A stretch of DNA of 64,000 nt. It comes from Dama dama (Eukaryota > Chordata > Mammalia > Artiodactyla > Cervidae). The translations under genes were made by a program, and so were the position numbers. Shown here piece by piece: positions 48,140 through 58,014 of the stretch (position 1 is its first letter; every line of letters begins with the position of its first letter). Under the pieces are notes generated by a model, which was not told the DNA's origin, did not search any database, and saw only the letters and a program-made list of their open reading frames with translations. Where the stretch lies: positions 6,696,001-6,760,000 of the forward strand of contig NC_083714.1 in assembly GCF_033118175.1 (NCBI RefSeq), written 5' to 3'.

Positions 48140-49535
48140 AATGAGTCAGGAATGTGTGTTTTAGCTATCTTGCCCATCCAAGCATCATGGAGGATACAAC
48201 ATCCGAGACCTGGATACCAAGACCTCTCACATTCCAGGAAATTCACCTCTTTTGCCCATGGCCCAGGGAAGTGTCAAGCCCAGAGCATCTCCACCTTCAA
48301 GTGAGTCTCCAAAGTTTGGTTTCTAGGACAGAAGAGAACTCTTCTCAGACACTCCCAGGACCCCAGCCTTGTTCTCAGACCTCTCTGCCTACCCCAACAG
48401 TTCTCCCATAGGAGACAGTGACGACAGGGCTGGATTGAAGCCAGGGCTCCCTGGAAGGCAGGCCCAGAGCTGCTGAGCAGAGCAGGGACAGCTTGACCAC
48501 GGATGGGGGTGCTGCCTTGCTGCATACAGTGCTAGGCCCTTCCCGCTTGTCTTCTGGGCTTGGGAGTTGGATTTTATGTACTCTTTTAGGTTTCCAGAGG
48601 CCACTTTGTCTGCCCCGAGAGGAAATGAAGCAGCCACCAACTGGAGCACACAACTGCCCTCAAGTAATGCTCTCTTGTCTAGGCATCAGGGTCGGTGTCC
48701 GGGTTAAATATACTTATCTTGTCCCCGCCTCACCCCCGAGGTGGGAGACTATTTCCATTCCACTGGAGGACTCATTCTAGTGTAACCATGGGCTTTGGGA
48801 TGTGGGGTCAGTACCAGGGAGGGATCTGGGGATGAAGGGCAAAAGGGTGAGACCATACTAACAATTTCTTTATTCCCTGTCTGCTGGGCTAGTGCTGCAG
48901 AGAGAAATTGACAACCTTAAAGATCAACTTGGTATGAGTGGCTTCTGCCTGGGCAGAGGGAGACCAGGGCATCCTACTGCAGAATGTAGTTGGGGTAGGG
49001 GGCTGAGGGTATAGGCTGCTACTCAGGGATCAACATTCTTGTGGAAGGAGACTCTGCCAGACCTGACCCTGGAGCCTTCTGTGCATTTTTACCTCTCTCT
49101 GCCTACCTATCTACCTATCTCTCCATTAAAAAAATATATTGTTTGAACCACATGTGCACTTTGCCTACAAGTCCTAGAGATCTTATTTTAGTTCATTTAG
49201 AGATACCACATTTATTTTCTCTAACTGATGGTAGGCAGAGAGTAGACATGTTTTCACAGGATCTGAATGATTCCGATACATTTTGGAGTTTGAGAACTAC
49301 TTGTGCATCTTGTTCTCATTTGGAGAAACATGTCTATTTTTAACCTGAGTGATGGGTGGATGGGTTAGTCACAGGGCTGGATATCACTAGGTTTGGGGGG
49401 GTTCCAGTTTCAGGGTTAGGCCTGTCCCATGAGAAAGAGGGGATTTCTGAATCCCTGTGCCTGGAATGCCTAGGTATGCCTTTCTCTGTTTCAGTGGCCT
49501 TGCAGTGCTTCATTGACAAGTTCCAGACCCTTTGA
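46723..49535 (+). CDS. CXorf49: CXorf49-like (DUF4641) protein, five coding exons, intact frame
   Basis: Spliced gene predicted from consensus sites. Exon 1, 46723-46746, MSSSDDDE, donor GTATGT. Exon 2, 46982-47617 (212 codons), acceptor GGGTCTCCAG, donor GTGAGT. Exon 3, 48238-48300 (21 codons), acceptor CTCACATTCCAG, donor GTGAGT. Exon 4, 48901-48931, acceptor CTGCAG, donor GTATGA. Exon 5, 49495-49536, acceptor TTTCTCTGTTTCAG, stop TGA 49533-49535, donor GTGAGT. Phases join without a break to 264 residues. HMKVGIFCKEGGQLKAGG and FPPISGLPVLGR, and the junction-spanning end HLQREIDNLKDQLVALQCF then IDKFQTL, match what I recall of human CXorf49 (MKVGIC..., LQREIEDLKQQL, DKFQDL). The C-terminus looks like a short coiled coil. 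Function is unknown. Human CXorf49 is about 514 residues; its N-terminal ~200 residues have no counterpart here. Confidence 0.82.
47636..47697. repeat. CTCCC-rich pyrimidine tract in intron 2
   Basis: A repeated CCCCTCCTCT/CCCCTCC tract starts about 20 nt after the exon 2 donor. It keeps the frame open past the donor, which is why exon 2 looks longer than it probably is. Confidence 0.9.
47915..48136. repeat. Tandem duplication with (CA)n tracts in intron 2
   Basis: The unit CAAGAGTTTAG...ATCTG(T/C)TCCCTA...GCCCTGCCC followed by CA repeats occurs at 47915-47989 and again from 47996. The second copy carries an expanded (CA)n with a CGCGCGCACGC interruption up to 48136. Confidence 0.9.
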
Positions 49536-49618
49536 AGTGAGTGGGACATGTTCTCCCCTTGCCCAATCTTGGTGTGAGTGGGCTGGGAGCTCCACCCTGA
49601 CTCTGCTCCCTTTCACAG

Positions 49619-49825
49619 GCTGAACACAGCATCCCCCACATGGAAGCAGCTGGTGCCTCTTGAATCCAGAAGTTCCACACTGGGCCCCTTGTTGTCCTTG
49701 CCTGCTTCTCATCAGATGGCCCTGCCCTGCTGCCCTACCAGGGTGTCCCTCTTTCCTGAGGGTTAGCACAGCTTTTGCCCCTTACATGCTGCAGTTTTGA
49801 ATTAAAGTACGTGTCAGATTTGGTG
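49619..49825 (+). other. Predicted 3'-UTR exon and polyadenylation signal of the CXorf49-like gene
   Basis: The stop codon is followed at once by donor GTGAGT (49537). The next acceptor, CTGCTCCCTTTCACAG, ends at 49618. The signal ATTAAA lies at 49801-49806, followed within 30 nt by G/T-rich TTTGGTGGTCTGCC. This gives a sixth, non-coding exon ending near 49820. Confidence 0.65.
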
Positions 49826-50104
49826 GTCTGCCTCCTTTCTGTGGGGAAGCCTGGGTGGGCCCTAGTGGCCTGGGTCTGACTGGTGTGTGGCTCTTCTCGT
49901 ATGTGTACCACACTGTTCTTCTCCCTCTTTTCTGAGCCTTGTGGTGTCCCCACCTCCCTCTCAGCAGGAACAAACTGCCTTCTCCCAGAGCCCAGCCACA
50001 CTCCTCTCTCTGCACTTGGATCTACCTTCCTGTTCTCCCCTCTCTTCTGTGGTCATTTGAGAAGCTGCTACACAACACAGTTGACTTTTCCTCCTTCCCA
50101 AGAA
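49826..50104. other. No gene seen; 3' flank of the CXorf49-like gene
   Basis: No supported feature. The open frame at 49883-50251 runs into a SINE and has no family signature. Confidence 0.4.
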
Positions 50105-50298
50105 AGTTGCTCAGTCGTGTCCAACTCTGCAAACCCATGGGCTGTAGCCTACCAGGCTCCTCCATCCATGGAATTTCCCAGGCAAGAGTACTGGAGTGGG
50201 TTGCCATTTCCTTCTCCAGGAGATCTTCCCAACCCAGGGATCAAACCCTGATCTCCCACATTGCAGGTAGCTTTACTGTCTGAGCCACCAGGGAAGCA
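50105..50298 (-). mobile_element. Bov-tA SINE
   Basis: An antisense copy from GTTGCTCAGTCGTGTCCAAC to GAGCCACCAGGGAAGCA. Confidence 0.93.
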
Positions 50299-50502
50299 TA
50301 GTCTTTTTTCTGGATTCATTGTCTGCCACTGGTACTCCAACACTGTGTCATCCTTGTTTTCCTCTTTGATCCTTACCAGTCACTTCTTGTTCCTTAGTTT
50401 CAGTAGAGGGTGGAGGCAGAAGTCACAGCACAGCAAGATGCAGAGCAAAAATTGGCACAGGAATCCATTCTGCTGACTCTGAGCCAACTTTAGGGAAATG
50501 CC

Positions 50503-50632
50503 TCCAGTTCAGTTCAGTCACTCAGTCGTGCCTTACTCTTTGCGACCCTGTGGACTACAGCATGCCAGGCTTCCCTCTCCTTCACCATCTCCTAGAGCTC
50601 GCTCAAACTCATGTCCAGTGAGTCAGTGATTG
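50503..50632 (-). mobile_element. BovB 3'-end fragment
   Basis: Antisense BovB terminus (CAGTTCAGTTCAGTCACTCAG, then GACTACAGCATGCCAGGCTT), truncated after about 130 bp. Confidence 0.88.
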
Positions 50633-50639
50633 CCCACAG

Positions 50640-51622
50640 GTGGTTAGAAATGGATGGTCAGAGGGTCCATATCTTCCATGCCCCAGCCACTGCCACCACC
50701 ACCAGTCTGGGTCCAGGTCCCATCCTGTCCCCCGTCAGGACCCACATCACCCCAGACTGCCCAATGTTCCCATGCCTGTGGGCCTGAGTGTGTGTCAACC
50801 CCTGCACCTGTGTGTCAACCCCAGTTCATCTCCTTTGGTCAGGCAGACTCCACTGTCCCATCATACTTCACTTACATAACACAAGCTGAAATATGAAGTG
50901 ATTATTTTAAACAGCAATGGTGAGCACTGTACCAAGCATGGTGGCAGAGTCGGGGGGGGGGGGGGCGGGCGGCGGCAGCGGGGGCGTGTCCTGACAACAG
51001 GGCCTTGGGAAAAGGTCGCACACCCAGGAAGCCAGCCATACCTAATGACATCTAGGGACAAGGGAATCTGGATCTATCTCTAGCTGAAAGGTAATATGCA
51101 CAGGTAAAACTTGAAAGACATTTATTTCCAAAGGAAAGAAGGGGAGACTCCATACAGAAAGGTGATCTGAAGTCAACTAGTTGGAGAGAATGGAGGACAC
51201 ACAGTCTCTGGTTCACAGCATCAGACGAAGCCCCCTGGTTAGGAAGAACACAAGAAGTCTCCCCCAGCAATGGGGCAAGGTCCTTGGTTGGCCCATCAGA
51301 CAGCCACTGATGTCTGATCATCAGACAGATGATCAGACCTCTGGGGAAGGCTCACTTGTCCTTAGATTGTCCTCTGTAGCCACTGGCTGTGTTACCTAGA
51401 GGTCTCTCCTTACCCATCTTTCCCCTGGAGCCACTCCATCAGTGAGTCTCGGAGGGTTCACCCTTCTGGGAGGCCACCCAATGCCGGTGCAGCAGGGTGG
51501 GTGCTTTAGGGTCTGATCAGTCACTGGCTTTGTAGGCCCAGCTTGTAGTTTCTTTGGCAATATACTTTCATTTACCAATGGTTTGGCTTTCAGCCAGTTC
51601 ACACATACAATTAAACAGCTAA
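50640..51622. other. No gene seen; poly-G tract at 50951-50965
   Basis: A G-run followed by GGGCGGGCGGCGGCAGCGGGGGC lies in otherwise ordinary sequence. The open frames have no recognisable family. Confidence 0.45.
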
Positions 51623-52108
51623 TCTAGACAGGTCTCAAGTCTGAAGCATTTTATTTACTGGTCTCTGTGCTGGCCTGTGCCCCTCTCTGACAAAGACCAT
51701 CAACTGTCTTGAGTGAAAGTCCCTCAGTTATGTCCAACTCTTTGCAACCTTATGGATTATAGAGTCCATGCAATTCTCCAGGCCAGAATACTGGAGTGGG
51801 TAGCCTTTCCCTTCTCCACGGGATCCTCCCAACCCAGGAATCGAACCCAGGTCTCCCACACTGCACTCAGATTCTTTACCTGCTGAGCCACCAGGGAAGG
51901 CCAAGGATACTGGAGTGGGTAGCCTATCCCTTCTCCAGCAGATCTTCCTGACCCAGGAATCGAACGATGGTCTCCTGCATTGCAGGTGGATTCTTTACCA
52001 ACTGAGTTATCAGGGAATCTAGAGAGTTCTTAAGCCTGAAGCCTTTTGTTTACTGGTCTCTGTTCTGGCCTGTGCCCCTCTCTGACAATGACTGGCAGCT
52101 GTCTTGAG
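51623..52108. repeat. 91-bp direct repeats flanking a compound Bov-tA
   Basis: Copies at 51623-51713 and 52018-52108 align without gaps over 91 bp, with about 12 mismatches by eye (about 87 percent). Both begin TCTAGA and end CTGTCTTGAG. The SINE fills the space between them exactly. The length far exceeds a usual SINE target duplication. Confidence 0.93.
51714..52017 (-). mobile_element. Bov-tA SINE with an extra tRNA-like head
   Basis: Same architecture as 20932-21240: an antisense Bov-tA ending CACCAGGGAAGGCC near 51902, then a second tRNA-derived part ending TTATCAGGGAATC. Confidence 0.9.
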
Positions 52109-52599
52109 GCCATCTGAAAAAGTGTGCTTAGATGCAGATGAAACACGTTCAAGTTGGCCTCCACTGCTTGGCTGGCTTACACAGTCTCATCTCCTCCTCA
52201 GGAGGTTGATTCCAAGCCACCTTTTCAAATTGCTGGCATTCAACCTTCAGAAGCGTTTAGCTTTCTCCACCTGTAGTGCTCCGATTTATTGGGTTCTTAA
52301 TCACCAAAGGTTTCAGGTCTCAGGCATCATGGTTGAGAAGAGCATCACTGTTAGAAGAACTGCATTCCTTCCCAGCTCTGCTTGGAGACCACCCACTATA
52401 GCCTGAGTTCCCCTTTCTTTTCATAAGGGATCTCTGAAAGTAGAAAGACCATCAACACATCCCAAATATGTTTATTCTTTCTATCACTTCCTCCAACACT
52501 TCAGCCTTGGACAGCATGTCGTCCACCACCCAAAGTCCTGTGGGGAAGGAGCTGCTTTACCAACCATGCTAGGAATACTGAACATACAACAAACTGCAT
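52109..52599. other. No gene seen
   Basis: The frame at 52104-52406 has no known domain. No repeat recognised. Confidence 0.4.
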
Positions 52600-52863
52600 C
52601 CATTTAAAGTGCATTCCTTGGTGATTTCAGAAAAGCACATCTTCCCATGAAACCAGCACCAGAGTAACATACAGAATGTTCTCATCATCCCTGTGGTTGT
52701 CCTTTCCCATCACATCTGTAGCAACCTAGATGTGTTTCACTCTAGCTGTGTTTGCATTTTATATAAATGGATCATCCAATATATAGCCTTGTGTGTCTGA
52801 ATATGTACTTCGAATAAAAGCACTATGAACATTTGTGTCTAAGTTTTTGTGGAGACATATGGT
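52600..52863 (+). mobile_element. Old L1M 3'-UTR-like fragment
   Basis: The style 'TTTTATATAAATGGATCATCC' near 52757 and 'AAAGCACTATGAACATTTGTG' near 52817 is typical of old L1 3' UTRs. Orientation is uncertain. Confidence 0.5.
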
Positions 52864-53060
52864 TTTCCCTCATAGCTCAGCTGGTAAAGAATCCACCTGC
52901 ATGCAGGAGACTCCAGTTCGATTCCCGGGTTGGGAAGATCTGCTTGAGAAGGGAAAGGCTACCCACTCCAGTATTCTGGCCTGGAGATGTCCATGGACTA
53001 TACAGTCCATGGGGTTGCAAAGAGTCGGACACGACTGAGCAACTCCACGTTCACTTTCAC
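52864..53060 (+). mobile_element. Bov-tA SINE
   Basis: A complete sense copy from TTTCCCTCATAGCTCAGCTGG through AGTCGGACACGACTGAGCAAC to a CACTTTCAC tail. Confidence 0.93.
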
Positions 53061-54744
53061 CACCTACAAAAGAAAGGCTGTTTTCACTGGACAAGGGATG
53101 TTTTCTCTCTTTGTTGGATGGTAAAGGATGGGCCTGCCCCAAGGGATCTCTCAGTGACTTTTCAAACCAGTGCTTACAATGGGAAACACCTTTTCTAAAT
53201 ATAGTCCATTTTAAATCCCTGCCTTCCCTGTGGGTTGGGAGGAACACACTGGAAACAGGAAAACATCTCTCCTTCCGAAGGGCAATTACACCATTTGTCT
53301 CTAACAAGTACTTCTGAGAATTGCCCTCCCCAGGTCCTAGGAGTCCCTGAAGGTCCTTGGTTTTCATTCTTCCAACAACACTCCCCACCTCTCCTTGCTA
53401 CCTTCACCTGCCTCATGCCCACAGATTTTGCTCTCTGCTTCAGTGGATCAAGGCTCCAGTGTGCTCCTGGGTTCGTTCTTAGAATCTTCCTGATGAGAGG
53501 TGGGTGAAAAGGACAGCTGGTTTCCACTGGCAGCCCTGAGACCAGGTAGAGAGGCTGGATGCACATCTGGCTATGAGAACGTGAGTATTGGCAGTTTTTT
53601 TCCAGCCCTGGAATCAAGATAACCTTTATCCTTCTTTTCCTGGTGGGCTGATGAAATGGAAAAGCCTTGGAGTAGGACAGAAGCCACTTCCTGGCACACT
53701 ACAGGAGAGAGACTGATGGATGTTGTAGGGGCTCCAAGAACAGAAGACTCTTGGCATGGTGATGAGGGGCTTGGAAGGAAAGCAAGGAAGGCTCCTGGGC
53801 AGGGGCTTTAACTGGCATCGGGAGTGCCAGCCAGTGTTTCCTCAGGGACTGGGGACTGAGCAAACCCCTTCCCTGGCAGAGGAGCTGGTTGGGGCTGGCA
53901 CTGAGAACAGAAGCCCATATATATGCCAGGGCTGCTGAGCTAGCCCTGATCACCCTGTGGCATGTTGGGGGGCTTTGAGTTCTCTTTTGGAGGGTCAGGG
54001 CTGTGAGCAGGAGCAGTCTTGTGCTCCCTGAACAGCCAGGTAAACTGGGCATTCCAGGTGACCTTGACCAGGGTTTCCCAAAGCTGAACCTCCAAGTCTC
54101 CATCTCAGCAATAAGGCCCCGAAGGCAGCCATGTGAAAAGCACAGGGTGGAATCGAGAAAGTCTGAGGCAAAGCTGGCTGTGCATCCAAGAGGAGCCTCA
54201 TCAGGGTGTCTGGGGCGCCTGGTTTTCTCCTGTGCCAGGTCCCAAGTGCAGCTGTGTCTGTGACACCCAACAGGGTTAGTCAGGCTCTGAGCAGCTGACT
54301 CCTGTGACCAGGCTCATGGACCCCATCATGCCAAGCCCAGGTGACACAAGAAGACTTGTGGTTGAGTAGACTCGGCACTGGGGACTCAACAGGTAGGTGC
54401 CAGGACAGACACCCGAGGGGTAGAGGCGGGTTCTGGCAAACCTTTCATCCTCTTATTGTAGGATTCTGAAACCTTTCAAACCTACGATGCGGGAGACATA
54501 GAGTGTACACCAGACCCCAGGAGTCAGGGGGCCACTGGCTCAGCTGACTTTCATGCTCCAGAGACCTCCCCTATCTGCATCGTCCATGGAGGGAGCAGGC
54601 CTATTGGCGGCTGCTTTTAGCTCTGCTGCAACTACTCCTTGCAGCCTTCTCTCCTTCGTGGAGGAACTTCATTATGATGGCTTGCTACACTTGTTTGTGC
54701 TTCTAAAGCTTCTCTATACAAACACACAGGAGGCAGGGTATGCA
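53061..54744. other. No gene recognised
   Basis: About 1.7 kb with several open frames on both strands (for example 53195-53617 minus, 53699-54103 minus), none with a recognisable domain or a convincing exon structure. It may be unique non-coding sequence. Confidence 0.45.
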
Positions 54745-55090
54745 CAACAGGCTGTATGAAAATCCACAAATTTAAATGACATGGCTATTTTAACCAGTAC
54801 CATATAGATATATATATATAAATGTATATCTAGACCTTCATGCTGTTTCTCATTTTTTAGTATTATGAACAATACCAAAATGAACATCCTACTATAGTTG
54901 TTTTTCGGCACTAGATTTCCTAGGATAGGAATTGTTGGGACAAAGAGTAAACTGCTTTAAATAGTTTGATACATATTAACAAATTGACCCCCAAAAGAGT
55001 TGCATCCATTCACATGCTAACCAATTGCGTATGAAAGTGATCATTTTCATGCATCCCACTGCAAACACAATAAATTCAGTCTTTTACATC
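54745..55090 (+). mobile_element. Old L1M 3'-UTR-like fragment
   Basis: The order 'ATTATGAACAATACCAAAATG', 'AGGATAGGAATTGTTGGGAC' and 'ACAAATTGACCCCCAAAAG' is the common old-L1 3'-UTR text. Strand is uncertain. Confidence 0.55.
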
Positions 55091-56605
55091 TTTGCCCATC
55101 TAGTCACTCAAGGCACACCTCAATAAAAAGTCCACTTTCCTTTTGATTTTAATATAATTGAACAATATGTAGGGCCTTTGGCCAATGGTATCTCTTCATT
55201 GAGAAGTGCCCATTCATATTGTTTATCAGTGTTCTATTTGGGACAGTAATGTTTTTCAGATGGGTAAGTGCTCTTTACAGGTTTGAAATATCGCATGTTG
55301 GTCATAATTGGAAAACATACCCTCCACATTCTTTCATTTTATCTTTGTACCTTGTCTTTTTCTGTGTACAAGTTAAAGCAATTTAAATGTGTTTAAGTGA
55401 TCTTGTTTTCATTATGCTTTCTGAAATTTGTTTCCAATGAACAGCCCTGCCCATTATAAAATTATGAAAACCTTCATTCAAAACAACTTTTGGACTTCAC
55501 ATTTTTTAATCTATTGGGAATGTATTTGGTGAGAAATGACATAGAAATCTAGCATTATTTTCTCTCCAAAGTGTTGGTCAGGTGTCGCAATACCATTTAC
55601 TAAATAATCCATATCTCCCCACTGAAATGAATTGTCATCTTTACCAAATTCTAAATTCCCATCTGGGCTTATTCTTGAAAATTTGTTCAACCAGTTAATA
55701 TATGTGGCATGATTGCGGGATGACCTCTCTGAGGAAGCTACCTGAAGAAAACTGTAGGGAAGGTAGGGGGCAGAATTAAGAGACAGAAAGACAGAAAAAC
55801 AGAGACAGACAGACAGACTCTTAGAAAAGAAACCTTTTTGCAATGCTGAAAGGAAAGCTTACAGAACTATTAGGTGGGTGACATTTTGCATGGATCTCTG
55901 GTTCTCTGAATCTTCTAAATAATCTCAGATATCCCCATGGCAACTGTGAGGAAACCACTCTATTAACTTGTGCTCTTATATTCATGACAGAGACACAGTT
56001 GGATTGGAATCCAACTTCAAAATTGTAATTTAGTAACTTTAAGAATCCTTTTCCAAATTGGGTTTTCTTGGCACCCCACACTTTGGCTACATGCACTAAG
56101 GGACCCTATCAGTGAGGTCAGAGAGAAACTGGAAGGTTCTTTCTAGGTGGGGAGGAGATAAAGTCAAGATTGGAGTTGTGGCTCCCAGGCTCTAGGTTAC
56201 CTAAGACCGTGACAAGTGACTGTCGGTCCTGCAGTCACACTTAAAGATGGCTTCATGGCAGCCTCTACTCAAACCCTAGAGTTTGCCCTCAGAGAACACA
56301 CAGCCCCATTTGCCCAGTGGTAGCAGCTGGGTTCTCTGCTCCCTTCCCCTGCAATGTGAAGGGAGTCACTTGGCCTTCCCACAACTTAACCGAGTAAGTA
56401 ATTGCAAAGCACCCCCAAACAGTTTGGGTTTTTTGAGTCTGTTGCTTGAAACTCACCTGTGCTGGTCTGCATGATTGGAAGCTCTTCGTTTGTAAGTGGA
56501 AAAACATAGCTGTGAGTAAATGAGGTAGGCTCCCTAGAGGGACATGGAGGACCTCATAGTATTGAAGTTAGGGGCAGAATAACAAAGCACCAGGAAGTTG
56601 CAGAC
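55091..56605. other. No gene seen
   Basis: AT-rich to mixed sequence, in part perhaps a continuation of old L1. Minus frames 55511-55843 and 55821-56096 show no known family. Confidence 0.4.
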
Positions 56606-56775
56606 CTGTGCAGTTCCCTATGAATTTTTGGATCAGCTTTTCCATTTAGGAAAAAAAAAAATGCTGTTGAGATTTTGATGAGGACTGCATTGTCTGTAGA
56701 CCACTTTGTGAGTACTGTCATCTTAACAATATTAAGTCTTCCAATCCATGTGCGTGGAAAATCTTTCCATTTAAT
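56606..56775 (-). mobile_element. Old L1 ORF2 fragment, interrupted by BovB
   Basis: The antisense text 'GAGATTTTGATGAGGACTGC' near 56669 and 'TTAAGTCTTCCAATCCATG' near 56732 is L1 ORF2. It stops where the BovB begins. Confidence 0.7.
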
Positions 56776-58014
56776 TTCAGTTCACTTCAATCGCTGAGTC
56801 ATGTCCAACTCACTGTGACACCATGGACCACAGCATGCCAGTACTCCCTGTCCATCACCAAATCACAGGGTTTACCCAAAACTTATGTCAACTGAGTCGG
56901 CGATGCCATCCAATCATCTCCTCCTCTCTTGTCACCTTCTCCTTCTGCCCTCAATCTTTCCCAGGACATGGTCTTTTCAAATGAGTCAGCTGTTCACATC
57001 AGGTGGCCAAAGTAAGTATGGGAGTTTCAGCTTCAATATCAATCATCCCAATGAACACTCGGAGCTGATCTCCTTTAGGAAGGACTGGTTGGACCTCCTT
57101 GCAGTCCAAGGGACTCTCAAAAGTATGCAACACCACCACAATTCAAAATCTTCAATTCTTCAGCACTCAGCTTTCTTTATAGTCCAACTCTCACATCCAT
57201 ACATCACTACTGGAAAAATCATAGACTTCACCAGACAGACCTTTGTTGTCAAAGTAATGTCTCTGCTTTTTAATATGCTGTCTAGGTTGGTCATAACTTT
57301 CCTTCCAAGGAAAGGAGTAAGCGACTTTTAATTTCATGGCTGCAGTCACCATCTGCAGTGATTGTGGAGCCCCCCAAAAATAAAGTCTGCCACTGTTTCC
57401 CCATCTATTTGCCATGAAGTGATGGGACTGGATGCCATGATCTTAGTTTTATGAATGCTGAGCTTTAAGCCAACTTTTTCCCTCTCCTCTTTCACTTTCA
57501 CAAGAGGGTCTTTAGTTCTTCACTTTCTGCCATAAGGGTAATGTCATGTGCATATCTGAGGTTATTGATATTTCTCCCGTCAATCTTGATTCCAGCGTGT
57601 GCTTCTTCTAGCCCGGGGTTTCTCATGATTTAATCCCCATATAAGTTAAGCAGGGTGACAATCAGCCTTGACAGACTCCTTTTCTTATTTGGAAACAGTC
57701 TGTTGTTCCATGTCCAGTTCTAACTGTTGCTTCCTGACCTGCATACAGATGTCTCAGGAGGCAGGTCAGGTTGTCTGGTATTCCCGCCCCTTTCAGAATT
57801 TTTCACAGTTTATTGCTACCCACACAGTTAAAGTCTTTGGCATAGTCAATAAAGCAGAACAAGATGTTTTTCTGCACTTCTCTTGCTTTTTCGATTATCC
57901 AGCAGATGTTGGCAATGTGATATCTGGTACCTCTGCCTTTTCTAAAACCAGCTTGAACATCTGGAAGTTCACGGTTCATGTATTCCTGAAGCCTGGCTTG
58001 GAGAATTTTGAGAC
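56776..58014 (-). mobile_element. BovB (RTE) LINE, 5'-truncated
   Basis: Read on minus from 58014: KILQARLQEYMNRELPDVQAGF-type reverse transcriptase text near 57985 and CFIDYAKDFNCV near 57860, then the C-terminal part and the 3' terminus at 56776. Stops and indels are numerous. Its truncated end abuts the plus-strand BovB. Confidence 0.92.

Noticed and set aside
48891..48900. Alternative acceptor TAG at 48891-48892 that would keep 'VLQ' before REID
   Set aside because: It puts the exon out of phase with exon 3, which ends in phase 0; the CAG acceptor at 48898-48900 restores HLQREID in frame.
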